Shown here: positions 26,294 to 33,881 of the stretch, piece after piece
Layout of the letters: each line of letters starts with the position of its first letter
Position numbering within the stretch: position 1 is the first letter of the stretch
Assembly: GCA_965371245.1 (NCBI GenBank)
Contig: CBDUXT010000056.1
Span: forward strand, 1 to 39,645
Origin: CBDUXT01 sp965371245
Lineage (GTDB): Bacteria; Planctomycetota; Phycisphaerae; UBA1845
DNA length: 39,645 bases
Direction of reading: 5' to 3'
Program-made: the position numbers and the translations under genes
Notes under the pieces: generated by a model
Databases searched by the model: none
The model's input: the letters and a program-made list of their open reading frames with translations, nothing else
Told to the model about the DNA's origin: nothing

Positions 26294-26311
26294 GGGCAAA
26301 CTCGCGTGCCC
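26294..26311. repeat. Imperfect GGGCAAAC hairpin between atpH and atpA
   Basis: GGGCAAAC-TC-GCGTGCCC, a degenerate member of the hairpin family at 184, 226 and 7685. It sits inside the ATP synthase operon, where it would be transcribed. Confidence 0.5.
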
Positions 26312-26363
26312 ATGCCGTACACCGATAAGCCGCCCGTGAGCCATGGCCCGCCTACGCGGTTGT

Positions 26364-26957
26364 TCATTCCCAATGAGGCGTGCCGCCTTGAATCTCGCGC
26401 GACGCGCGCTCCTGCAGCGCGCCGGCGAGATGTCGCACCTTGGTGGCCACGCTCGCGTCGAACTTGGTGTCACCGATGGTCACCACCAGCCCCCCAAGCA
26501 TGGACGCATCGACCGTTTCCACCAGCGTCGCCGTTTTTCCCGTACGACGGTGCAAAGCGGCGCCGAGCCTCTCACGCAACGCATCGGTCAGCGGTGTGGC
26601 CGTCACAACGCGGACCTCCACGCGGCTACCGCGCTCGTCGTACGCCAGTCGATACGCCTCGGCCACCGCTCCAAGAAGCCCAAGACGACCTTTGCCATTG
26701 AGGATCTGCAGCGAGTTCACGAGCAGATCGCTGTAGCGCCCGCGGAAGAGCTTCTCCAGCGTCTCCTTCCTGACCGCCGCATCGACCGTGGGGCTCGATA
26801 GGAACCGGCAAAACGCCTCGTCCTTGTCCACTTGGGCGGCGATGTCCTGAAGTTCATCGAGCAGCGCATCGACCTCGCCCTGGCGCTCGGCCAACTGGAG
26901 CATGGCCGCGCTGTACACGCGAGCGACGGGCATGTCCTGATCGTTGAAAGCTGCCAT
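26364..26957 (-). CDS. atpH: ATP synthase F1 delta subunit
   Basis: 197 residues, part of the peripheral stalk linking F1 to the b subunits. The N-terminal helical bundle shows VARVYSAAMLQLAERQG and FLSSPTVDAAVRKETLEKLF; the C-terminal part has VVTATPLTDALRERL and a TIGDTKFDASV motif near the end, as in OSCP/delta proteins. Start at 26957, two bases after the atpF stop. Confidence 0.93.
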   Translation of the reverse strand: MAAFNDQDMPVARVYSAAMLQLAERQGEVDALLDELQDIAAQVDKDEAFCRFLSSPTVDAAVRKETLEKLFRGRYSDLLVNSLQILNGKGRLGLLGAVAEAYRLAYDERGSRVEVRVVTATPLTDALRERLGAALHRRTGKTATLVETVDASMLGGLVVTIGDTKFDASVATKVRHLAGALQERASREIQGGTPHWE

Positions 26958-26959
26958 GG

Positions 26960-27580
26960 TCAGCTAACGCTCCGCCCGCCGCCGACACCCTGGAGTTCTT
27001 CGATTGAGTCGGCGATCAGTCGCTCGTGCTCGGTTGCGTCCAACTCCTTGGCGATGATGCGCGAGGCCACTTCCGTCGCCAGCTTTCCGGTAAGCGAGTA
27101 CAAGTCCTTGACGGCTGTCTGCGTGGCAATCGTGATCTCCCGCTTGGCGCGATCGATCATGGCGTCCGCCTCGGTTTTGGCCGTCTGTTGAATCTTCTGC
27201 CTGACGGATTCCGCGTCTCGCCGGCCCTCCTCGACCAACGCCGACGCCTCTTCACGACCCGCTTGGAGCCGCTGCTCATACTCTTTGAGCCGCGCTTCGG
27301 CGTCCTTGCGATCCTTCTTGGCCTGATCGAGCGAGTTTCGGATGAAGTCCTCTCGCTTTTGCAAGGCGCCAAGGAGCGGCCCCCAGGCGAATTTCCCCAG
27401 GACCAGAAGGACAGCCCCGAAGGTGACCAGGCTCCAGAAGATGTTGCCCAGATCGCCGGTAAACAGGTTGGGACCCTCGTGCTGTCCACCCTCGCCGGCG
27501 GCGAACACTTGGGCAGCCGCCAGAAGGACCGCCGACGCTGCGTACACAAAAACGGGCTTGCCTCGTTTGACACTCATCAT
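26960..27580 (-). CDS. atpF: ATP synthase Fo b subunit
   Basis: 206 residues from the ATG at 27580 (a second ATG directly follows). An N-terminal hydrophobic stretch (VFVYAASAVLLAAAQVFAAGE) looks like a signal peptide. Then comes the usual b-subunit membrane helix (LGNIFWSLVTFGAVLLVLGK) and a long charged coiled coil (QKREDFIRNSLDQAKKDRKD onward) for the peripheral stalk. The signal-like extension is not in the classical E. coli subunit. The frame stays open to 27676, but that part reads into the atpE remnant and a repeat and is not believed. Confidence 0.93.
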   Translation of the reverse strand: MMSVKRGKPVFVYAASAVLLAAAQVFAAGEGGQHEGPNLFTGDLGNIFWSLVTFGAVLLVLGKFAWGPLLGALQKREDFIRNSLDQAKKDRKDAEARLKEYEQRLQAGREEASALVEEGRRDAESVRQKIQQTAKTEADAMIDRAKREITIATQTAVKDLYSLTGKLATEVASRIIAKELDATEHERLIADSIEELQGVGGGRSVS

Positions 27581-27669
27581 GGTACCATGCCTGCACTTCA
27601 CATCGGCGGGCTCAGCCGCCTGGAACTCGGCCCGTCGGGCTGCCGCCCGTCCGGACTGAAGCCCGTCCC

Positions 27670-27768
27670 TATGCAATCGCCGCGATGAAGCATCCTAGAA
27701 CCGCAAACAACATCGCAGCCTAACACATCGCCGAGGTACTGATCATCACGGTACTGATGCTCCCGGCG
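27670..27768 (-). pseudogene. Decayed partial copy of atpE (helix 2)
   Basis: Positions 27673-27768 align without gaps to 27798-27893 in atpE (offset 125 bases, roughly 85 percent identical by eye). Translated in its own frame it reads GSISTVMISTSAM, a Cys, a TAG stop where atpE has the ion-binding Glu codon, then AAMLFAVLGCFIAAIA and TAG at 27670-27672. So the rotor helix is present but its essential acidic residue is a stop. The intact atpE now ends by running into the start of this copy. Confidence 0.8.
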
Positions 27769-28132
27769 CAGCAATCGCTGCGATTGTTTCCGGCGCGGCA
27801 ATCGCTGCGATAAAGCATCCTAGAACCGCGAACAGCATCGCGCCCTCGATCATCGCCGAGGTGATGATCATCGCGGTGCTGATGCTTCCCGAGGCCTCCG
27901 GCTGCCGCGCCATGGATTCGACGGCGCTGCCGCCGATGCGGCCGATGCCCGCAGCGCCGCCCATGACCGCCAGCCCGGCGCCAATGGCGCCACCGACGTT
28001 TGCGGCCGTCATGCCTGGGAAGACCGCGGAGCCTACGCCTTCATCATCCGACTGGGCCATCGCCGGAGTGGCGAAGGCCAGCACGACCCCGAGCGCCGAC
28101 ATCACCAGCGCTGCTTTTGTTAGCTTTTTCAT
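27746..28132 (-). CDS. atpE: ATP synthase Fo c subunit with signal-peptide-like N-terminus
   Basis: 128 residues, longer than the usual 70-90. An N-terminal MKKLTKAALVMSALGVVLAF and AMAQ site looks like a cleavable signal. The hairpin follows: helix 1 (NVGGAIGAGLAVMGGAAGIG), the polar loop ARQPEA, and helix 2 with TSAMIEGAMLFAVLG, where Glu is the ion-binding residue. The residues next to it do not show the Na+ pattern (no EST), so protons are the likely coupling ion. The C-terminal 16 residues come from a tandem duplication junction (see 27670-27768). GAGGA lies upstream of the ATG. Confidence 0.93.
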   Translation of the reverse strand: MKKLTKAALVMSALGVVLAFATPAMAQSDDEGVGSAVFPGMTAANVGGAIGAGLAVMGGAAGIGRIGGSAVESMARQPEASGSISTAMIITSAMIEGAMLFAVLGCFIAAIAAPETIAAIAAPGASVP

Positions 28133-28271
28133 GTTCGTTTCGTCCTCGTTTGTCCGTGTCTAACCGGTGGGAGCGGAAAGACGATGGTGTCGCCATCGCA
28201 GTCACGCCTTACGACCCGAGTGTCCCACAACGGTCCGGGCATGGCGACTTTATGATCGATCGACGGTGTTG

Positions 28272-29219
28272 TCAGCGCGCGGGGGCGTGGTCTCCCTCGT
28301 GCCCGGCGGCGTCGTGGTGGAACACCACGGCCTGGCCGATGAACAACGCGGTCAAAAACGTGAAGATAAACGCCTGAAGGAACGCCACGAAGAGCTCGAG
28401 CAGGTTGAAAGCCACGCTCACCGAAACCACCAACAACCCGATACCCGTCGCGGGCCAGATGCCCAGCGCCGCGTAGCTCGAGAAGATGAAGCCCATCAGA
28501 ACGGCCAGCAGAACATGCCCGGCCACCATGTTCGCAAAGAGGCGAACCGCGAGTGCAAAGATCTTGGCACCGAGTCCGATGATCTCCACAGGAACCAGAA
28601 GCGGCGCCAGCCAGAGCGGCCCCGGGCAAAAATGGGCGATGAACTGCATGCCTCCGAGGCGCAGACCGTTGACAACGATCATGACCAGCGTGCAGACGGC
28701 CAGCGTCGCCGTGACCCACAGGCTACCCGTCGCCGCGCCGCCGATACCGTGGTGGGCGTCCGGGTAGATTTTGTGCACGAGCCCGCGCGTCAGCGGCTCC
28801 AGCGGCAACAAGCCCAGAAGGTTGATGAAGAGTACATAGAAGAACGCCGTCCAGATGTAGGGGATGAAGCGGTCGGTGTGCTCCCCGAGGATCGGCCGCG
28901 CCACTGAGTCCCGCAGGTAGGAGCAGATCGACTCGAAGAAATTGCCGAAACCGTGCGGCGTCAGATCGCGGACGGCGTCGCCCGTGCCGGCGACACGGAT
29001 GCACCGTGGAATCACCAGCATCAACAGGAGCGTTGCGATGATCTGCATGACAATGAGATTGGAGACGACCGTGATCTCGCCGCCGGGCGTGAGCACGAAA
29101 GGCCCCACCGCGTTTTCGCCGGAAAACCAGTGTGCCTTCAGGTACGCCCATTGAAAGACGTGATCCATCGGATCGCTGGCAGCCAGGATCGCGCGCTCCA
29201 TGCTAGGAATCGCCCCCAT
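28272..29219 (-). CDS. atpB: ATP synthase Fo a subunit
   Basis: 315 residues from the ATG at 29219; an ATG at 29201 (MERAILAAS) just past the upstream stop is an alternative. It has five to six membrane helices. Hallmarks are FIPYIWTAFFYVLFINLLGLLP and FALAVRLFANMVAGHVLLAV, whose Arg faces the c-ring, and a final VAFNLLELFVAFLQAFIFTFL. The C-terminus ends in a His/Asp-rich tail (VVFHHDAAGHEGDH). The start overlaps the end of the atpI-like gene. Confidence 0.95.
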   Translation of the reverse strand: MGAIPSMERAILAASDPMDHVFQWAYLKAHWFSGENAVGPFVLTPGGEITVVSNLIVMQIIATLLLMLVIPRCIRVAGTGDAVRDLTPHGFGNFFESICSYLRDSVARPILGEHTDRFIPYIWTAFFYVLFINLLGLLPLEPLTRGLVHKIYPDAHHGIGGAATGSLWVTATLAVCTLVMIVVNGLRLGGMQFIAHFCPGPLWLAPLLVPVEIIGLGAKIFALAVRLFANMVAGHVLLAVLMGFIFSSYAALGIWPATGIGLLVVSVSVAFNLLELFVAFLQAFIFTFLTALFIGQAVVFHHDAAGHEGDHAPAR

Positions 29220-29622
29220 CGCTACGTTTCATCATCCGCACCGCGAACACCGTATCCAAAGGAAGCATCAACAAGTAGCTGATCCCCACCCAAAAAACGA
29301 ACACGTTACGCTCGAACCAACCGCTGAAAACCAACGGGACAACCAGCACGAGCACCGTCATAAACCGAATGCCCATCGCCGCCATGATCGCCTGGGGGCG
29401 CTGCGACGCTCCCTGCGCCACAGCCATCGCCAGCGGCACGGCGCCCAGGCAACTCGCCACCCAACTGACGCCGCAGCCCGCCGCCATCGACCCAAACGCC
29501 TCTTGACCGGCCACGCGAAGCGTCGGGAAGTAGCCCAGCGCCACAATGGCCAATCCGGCCGCCGTGGCCGCGCCGGTGAACATCAGGTACGACGGAACGA
29601 AGCGCCTGCCGACTGGCGTCAT
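29203..29622 (-). CDS. atpI: AtpI-like membrane protein of the ATP synthase operon
   Basis: 139 residues with four hydrophobic segments (about 13-30, 46-70, 83-103, 107-128) and a basic C-terminus (RMMKRSDGGDS). Position directly before atpB, size and topology fit the ATP synthase subunit I family, which helps c-ring assembly or Mg2+ supply. Sequence motifs are weak, so the name rests mainly on place and topology. Its ATG overlaps the upstream stop (ATGA) and its end overlaps the atpB start. Confidence 0.7.
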   Translation of the reverse strand: MTPVGRRFVPSYLMFTGAATAAGLAIVALGYFPTLRVAGQEAFGSMAAGCGVSWVASCLGAVPLAMAVAQGASQRPQAIMAAMGIRFMTVLVLVVPLVFSGWFERNVFVFWVGISYLLMLPLDTVFAVRMMKRSDGGDS

Positions 29623-29870
29623 GGCTCGTCCTGCCCGTCTGTGCCGTTTCGCTTGTCGGGCGGGAAGGCATTCAGCGCTTTACGGATCAGGTTGTACATG
29701 CCGCCGGTGAGACCAAGGACCGCGCCAATCACGGTGCCCCACGGGCGGCAGCCATAGCGACGGTCCACCCAAATGCCGACCAGGGTAAACCCCGCCAAAG
29801 CCGCGGCGAACTCAATGCCGATGCCGGAATGTCGAACCCAGGGCGGTCGATCCTGCTTCTTGCCGACCAT
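29619..29870 (-). CDS. atpZ: AtpZ/AtpI-family small membrane protein
   Basis: 83 residues from the ATG at 29870 (a TTG at 29882 is in frame). Two membrane helices: GIGIEFAAALAGFTLVGIWV and TVIGAVLGLTGGMYNLIR, joined by DRRYGCRPWG. This is the F0F1-ATPase gene 1 (AtpZ) pattern of a two-helix protein with a D-R-Y/F-x-x-x-P-W/F-G loop. It is the first gene of the operon, and AtpZ proteins pair with AtpI. Confidence 0.82.
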   Translation of the reverse strand: MVGKKQDRPPWVRHSGIGIEFAAALAGFTLVGIWVDRRYGCRPWGTVIGAVLGLTGGMYNLIRKALNAFPPDKRNGTDGQDEP

Positions 29871-30369
29871 CGGCCGATCCAAACCAGCCAGGACTTTGTA
29901 TCAAAAAGGCACAAAGTAGGCGATAAAAGTGGGCGCGTTCAACGCGCCCGGCCTCTCTCCCGGAATCGCTCCGGTGTCGTAGAGGCGGGCAGTCTAGCAT
30001 GTCGAAAACCGGATTCAAGGGGTCTTGGCCAACGATCTCAAGGATTTCCGCGCGACACGCGAACCGTCCCCGTCGGGCGGTCGGATCGGCCGACCCGACC
30101 AAGGGCGGGCAACAGAACCGCTGCTGGGCAGTCTTCAGAGCCGTCCGGCAGTTTTCAGAGCACCGGGCGCGAGCCCGGTGACAGGCTGGCGCGGGACCCG
30201 CGGGCTAGCGCCTGCGGCTCTGACACTGTGTACAGGCGTCGCGAGAAGTGCCACGAATCCAGGCACCCGACCATCCACGACGACCCATTCATTGACCCCC
30301 CTCCGCCTTGCCGATAGCGTCCCAGACCGACGGATTCCACAGGCCCTCTTGCGATCCCTTGCTATTGCC
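29871..30369. other. Divergent intergenic region between the ATP synthase operon and asd
   Basis: About 500 bases with no credible gene. It holds a hairpin GGGCGCGTT/AACGCGCCC near 29928-29950, another CACCGGGC/GCCCGGTG near 30160-30179, and a copy of the CCCGCGGGCTAGCGCCTGCGG repeat near 30198-30220. Promoters for both flanking transcripts should be here. I did not find clear -35/-10 pairs. Confidence 0.45.
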
Positions 30370-31371
30370 ATGATTCGACATCTAGCCGTCGTCGGGGCCA
30401 CGGGAGCCGTTGGCCGGGAGATTTGCACGCTCATCACCGAGCGGTCGCTACCGGTAGGGGAGGTCTCGCTGGTGGCCTCTGCACGCGGCGCGGGAACCAA
30501 GATCAAGGTCAACGGAACCGAACTCGAGGTCAAAGAGCTGGGGGACGACAGCTTCGACGGCATCGACTTCGCGATTTTCACCGCCGGCGGCGACCGCAGC
30601 AAGGAATGGGCGCCCTTCGCGGTGGCCGCTGGAGCCGTTGTGATCGACAACTCCTCCGTCTTCCGGATGGATCCCACCGTCCCGCTCGTTGTCCCGGAGA
30701 TCAACCCCGGCGACCTGGTGGGTCACGACGCCATCATCGCCAACCCCAACTGCTCGACCATCATCATGAACATGGCCGTCTGGCCGATGCACAAGGTCAA
30801 CCCGGTGCGCCGGATCGTGGTCAGCACCTATCAGTCGGCCAGCGGCGCCGGGGCGGCCGCCATGGAAGAGCTTCGCACCCAGACGGCCGACCACCTCGCA
30901 GGGCGGGACATCACGCCGAAGGTCTTCCCCCACCCCGTCGCCTTTAACCTCTTCTCGCACAACACCCCGGTCGGCGCGGACGGCTACAACACGGAAGAGC
31001 GAAAGATGATCGATGAGACGCGCAGAATCTTCCACGAGAAAGACCTGGCCATTACGGCCACCTGCATCCGCGTACCCGTCATGCGCGCACACGCCGAGTC
31101 GATCAACCTGACATTCGATCGCCCCATCACTCCGGACGAGGTGCGTTCCATCCTCGTAGGTGCCCCCGGTGTGACCGTGGTCGATGACGTGGATGCCGGC
31201 CGGTTCCCCATGCCCGTCGATGCCTCCGGCAAAGACGACGTGCTCGTCGGCCGCATCCGCCAGGACGTCAGCCAGGGTGACCGCGGCATCGAGCTGTTCG
31301 CGTGCGGCGACCAACTCCGCAAAGGCGCTGCCCTCAACGCAATTCAGATACTGGAGCGGTTGGCGTTGTAG
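30370..31371 (+). CDS. asd: Aspartate-semialdehyde dehydrogenase
   Basis: 333 residues from the ATG at 30370; the longer open frame to 30025 crosses repeats and is not used. The enzyme reduces aspartyl phosphate to aspartate semialdehyde with NADPH, for lysine/diaminopimelate, threonine and methionine. Motifs: the nucleotide loop VVGATGAVGREI, DNSSVFRMDPTVPLVVPEIN, the active-site Cys in NPNCSTIIM, the segment STYQSASGAGAAAMEEL, RVPVMRAHAES with the substrate Arg/His, and the C-terminal DNLRKGAALNA-type end (seen as GDQLRKGAALNAIQI). It stands alone, divergent from the ATP synthase operon. Confidence 0.96.
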   Translation: MIRHLAVVGATGAVGREICTLITERSLPVGEVSLVASARGAGTKIKVNGTELEVKELGDDSFDGIDFAIFTAGGDRSKEWAPFAVAAGAVVIDNSSVFRMDPTVPLVVPEINPGDLVGHDAIIANPNCSTIIMNMAVWPMHKVNPVRRIVVSTYQSASGAGAAAMEELRTQTADHLAGRDITPKVFPHPVAFNLFSHNTPVGADGYNTEERKMIDETRRIFHEKDLAITATCIRVPVMRAHAESINLTFDRPITPDEVRSILVGAPGVTVVDDVDAGRFPMPVDASGKDDVLVGRIRQDVSQGDRGIELFACGDQLRKGAALNAIQILERLAL

Positions 31372-31873
31372 GTGTCTTACCGAGGTGACACGGCGCGGCC
31401 CATGGGGATCGGACGGGTCATAGACACTCCGGGCGACGCCGGCCGGAGGGTTGGTCCCTTACCTGCGGCTCTTGCCGCGTATGTTCCACGGCCTCCGGAA
31501 CTACGCTGCCCGAACCGCCCTGGCCGGACGATTAAAGCCACGATGGACGTTGTCTGAGCAATCTCGTGCTTCCACGCCCACTTCGGCAGGAGGTCCTATG
31601 AAGGGGACACGCCCGGTACGGCCGTCCTTGGCCTGCATCGGATCACCTGGGAGGCACACGGAATGGGTTGGATGAGGCCGAGGCAGCTGAGGCGGTATTC
31701 GCACGTCGCACGGGTGGAACGGGCTGGCCCGGCGGCTGAATTGGCCGCTTCAGCTTGACACGGGCAACCCGGAGCGGCTAGCATGGCGAGCCGACGGTCG
31801 ATAAGCCGGGATATGGGGTTTCCGGTGTGGTGCCTGGCGCTTGGCGTGTCCTCTCATTGGGGAGAATCCTGAA
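31372..31873. other. Gap between asd and the PEP-CTERM-like gene
   Basis: About 500 bases. The only notable item is a 25-codon frame at 31598-31675 with a strong AGGAGGT site just before its ATG (MKGTRPVRPSLACIGSPG at the start); it has no family resemblance. GGGGAG near 31859-31864 is the ribosome site of the next gene. Confidence 0.4.
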
Positions 31874-32497
31874 ATGCGATTCCACAGCCGAAACTTTTCC
31901 GTCGTTGTAGCGGGGTTGTTGCTCGCTTCCGCCGTTCCGGCGAGTGCCGACCTGATCCAGTTCACGTTTCAGGGCACGATTGACACGGTTGGACCACTCA
32001 GCGCGCCCTTCGGGTCGATCGCCGTTGGTGATCCATACACCCTCAGCTACGTTTTTGATTCTGGTACGACAGACGGTGATCTCTCGGGTACCGTGGGTAC
32101 CTACGATGGTGATATCCAGGAATTCAGTTTGTCGATCGGTGCGGCATCCCTGGCGGGCACGCCGCTGTTTGGTGGGGCGATTACCGTCGATGACGAGTCG
32201 GTGCCTGGGATCGAGACTTACGATGCGGTTATGCTTACGACTGCGTTTGAAATCGGTGTCACGACGGGTTTTTCAGTTGGCACATTGGGTTCCGATGCGC
32301 TTCCGACGGACTTTTCTCTGAGCGATTTTTCTGGATTCACGTTCTTCATCGACGATATCAATGAGAGTTTCGCGGAAGGTAATCTCACTTTATTCAGCAG
32401 CCAAGTGGTTTCAGTGGTTCCCCTGCCTGGCTCCGCCCTGATGGGTGTCGTCGGGTTTGGCATCGTAGGCTGGCTACGACGCCGAAGCCTTACCTAG
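31874..32497 (+). CDS. Secreted protein with PEP-CTERM-like C-terminal sorting tail
   Basis: 207 residues from the ATG at 31874, preceded by GGGGAG. A signal peptide (FSVVVAGLLLASAVPASA) is followed by a beta-rich, Gly/Thr/Ser/Asp-rich domain beginning DLIQFTFQGTIDTVG, common in PEP-CTERM proteins. The end is VPLPGSALMGVVGFGIVGW followed by RRR: a V-P-L-P motif, a hydrophobic helix and a basic tip, as exosortase substrates show. It is probably exported and processed into the extracellular matrix. Its specific function is unknown. Its tail differs from the IPTL type at 5641-6981. Confidence 0.85.
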   Translation: MRFHSRNFSVVVAGLLLASAVPASADLIQFTFQGTIDTVGPLSAPFGSIAVGDPYTLSYVFDSGTTDGDLSGTVGTYDGDIQEFSLSIGAASLAGTPLFGGAITVDDESVPGIETYDAVMLTTAFEIGVTTGFSVGTLGSDALPTDFSLSDFSGFTFFIDDINESFAEGNLTLFSSQVVSVVPLPGSALMGVVGFGIVGWLRRRSLT

Positions 32498-32563
32498 CGC
32501 GTGCCCAGCACGGGCAAGTGAGCGTGACCACGGCTCAGGTTGCCGCATTCTGATCGTCTGAAC

Positions 32564-32671
32564 CTGGTGTATGGTCTCACCTCGTTTTGCGAGTTCAGGT
32601 CCACCCCGTTCCGTGTGCCACCGCTCAAGAGCAGTGGCACACCCGCGGCTTCAGGCGTGGCGATGCACTCG
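32564..32671. mobile_element. Degenerate MITE-like element, relative of element B
   Basis: Aligns with 19838-19991. The left end begins CTGGTGTATGGTCTCACC; the middle has CCACCCCGTTCCGTGTGCCA, also in element B. A shorter hairpin (GCCACCGCTC/GAGCAGTGGC) replaces B's double hairpin, and the right end is CAGGCGTGGCGATGCACTCG. The border CTAG is mutated at both ends (CTGG, CTCG), so this copy is older or inactive. Confidence 0.65.
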
Positions 32672-32759
32672 TACCGTTTCCGGTAAGGTGCCGCTTCTTC
32701 TCTGCCTTCGCGCTTCAGCCAACACGATCGACTGCGAATCACTTGCGAAACCGAATCGG

Positions 32760-33881
32760 TTACTCAACCAACATAAGCGGCAGCGACGCGCACACTCGCC
32801 ACACCAGCGTGGACAGTTCGTCAGCGATCGGTGTTTGGCTGAACGTGCCTTCGCCTCGGATGAGGCCTTCAAGAAACAACGCGTCGGCGCCCGGCGTGCT
32901 TGACGAGCCCGCGTAGTAGACCGTAAAGATGGAAATCCCGTTAGCGGCCGCGTCGTCTGCCGACGCGATCGCCATCGCCCGCAGTTCCGCGTCGGTAAGG
33001 GATACCGACCGTGTGCTTTGTGGCCGGCCGTCACTAACGATCACTATGGCGCGCCCGATCTCCGGAGCGGACCTCGAGCCCAGCAACTCGTCTATGGCCG
33101 CATCGATCCCCGCCGCGATGTTCGTTCCGGTGTTGCATTTCAGTTGCCCGCCTCGGCAAGAACCTCTGCAGCACGCGCTGAGGTTGTCGATGGCGAGCTC
33201 GAGGGCGCTGAACCCCGTGGCAAGCGGCTGAAGCGGGGCTACGACCTCTGCCGTCCCGGTGTAGGCCACGAAGCCAACCTGCGAAGCGTTGTCCGTGTGG
33301 TCTCGCAGGCATTCCAGGAGCGCGGCATCGGCCTCCTTGGCGAGGCTCAAAGCGCTGGTGAACGAACCGCTCTTGTCCTGCACGATGACCATGTCCCATG
33401 CCTTGGCCGTCCCAAACTGCGCGGTGGCGCTGGCCGAAACGTCCGCCGTCGCCTGACCGAAGATCTGCGCGAAAAACAGCGGAACGGCATTGCCGGTGGC
33501 GGAGGTCAGCCTGGCGGTGACGCGGACCGCGTCCGCGGTGAGCTGAGCCTCTCCGCTCAGCGGAGTAAACGTTCCAGTCGCGGCGTTCCAGTCCCCGATC
33601 TGGATGTCGCCGGGATGGACTCTCACCGAGCCACCCCCGGCGTAGTTGTCGGCGGCGAATGCCGAGGCACGGTCCCGCACGCCTCTTGAGCCAAGCCCCA
33701 GCGCGCTCGCACCGGCCAGGGCGGAGGCATCGACGGCGTGCTGAAGCTCGCCGCGCACGTTGTACATGTACCCCACATCGACCGTCAGTGCGGCGAACCC
33801 CAGGAGCATTGTGAGCATGACAACCGTCAGGACCGCGACGACGCCGCGGGTGCGGTTCCGGTAGGATTGCGGAGTAGACAT
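32760..33881 (-). CDS. TadG-like protein with von Willebrand factor A domain
   Basis: 373 residues from the ATG at 33881, with GGAGGT about eight bases upstream. An N-terminal TadE/TadG-type helix (GVVAVLTVVMLTMLLGFAAL, then DVGYMYNVRGELQHAVDASA, then LAGASAL) is the usual signature of Flp-pilus-associated TadG proteins. A VWA domain follows with the metal site DKSGS (169-173), the T in CNTGTN and VSDGRPQ. A Cys-rich ACCRGSCRGGQLKC loop interrupts the VWA part. It is probably held in the inner membrane facing outward. No other tad/flp gene is in the window. Confidence 0.82.
   Translation of the reverse strand: MSTPQSYRNRTRGVVAVLTVVMLTMLLGFAALTVDVGYMYNVRGELQHAVDASALAGASALGLGSRGVRDRASAFAADNYAGGGSVRVHPGDIQIGDWNAATGTFTPLSGEAQLTADAVRVTARLTSATGNAVPLFFAQIFGQATADVSASATAQFGTAKAWDMVIVQDKSGSFTSALSLAKEADAALLECLRDHTDNASQVGFVAYTGTAEVVAPLQPLATGFSALELAIDNLSACCRGSCRGGQLKCNTGTNIAAGIDAAIDELLGSRSAPEIGRAIVIVSDGRPQSTRSVSLTDAELRAMAIASADDAAANGISIFTVYYAGSSSTPGADALFLEGLIRGEGTFSQTPIADELSTLVWRVCASLPLMLVE

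Noticed and set aside
27670..27768. Selenocysteine-like or stop readthrough in a second atpE
   Set aside because: The stop is TAG, there is no start or first helix, and the copy is degenerate; a pseudogene fits.
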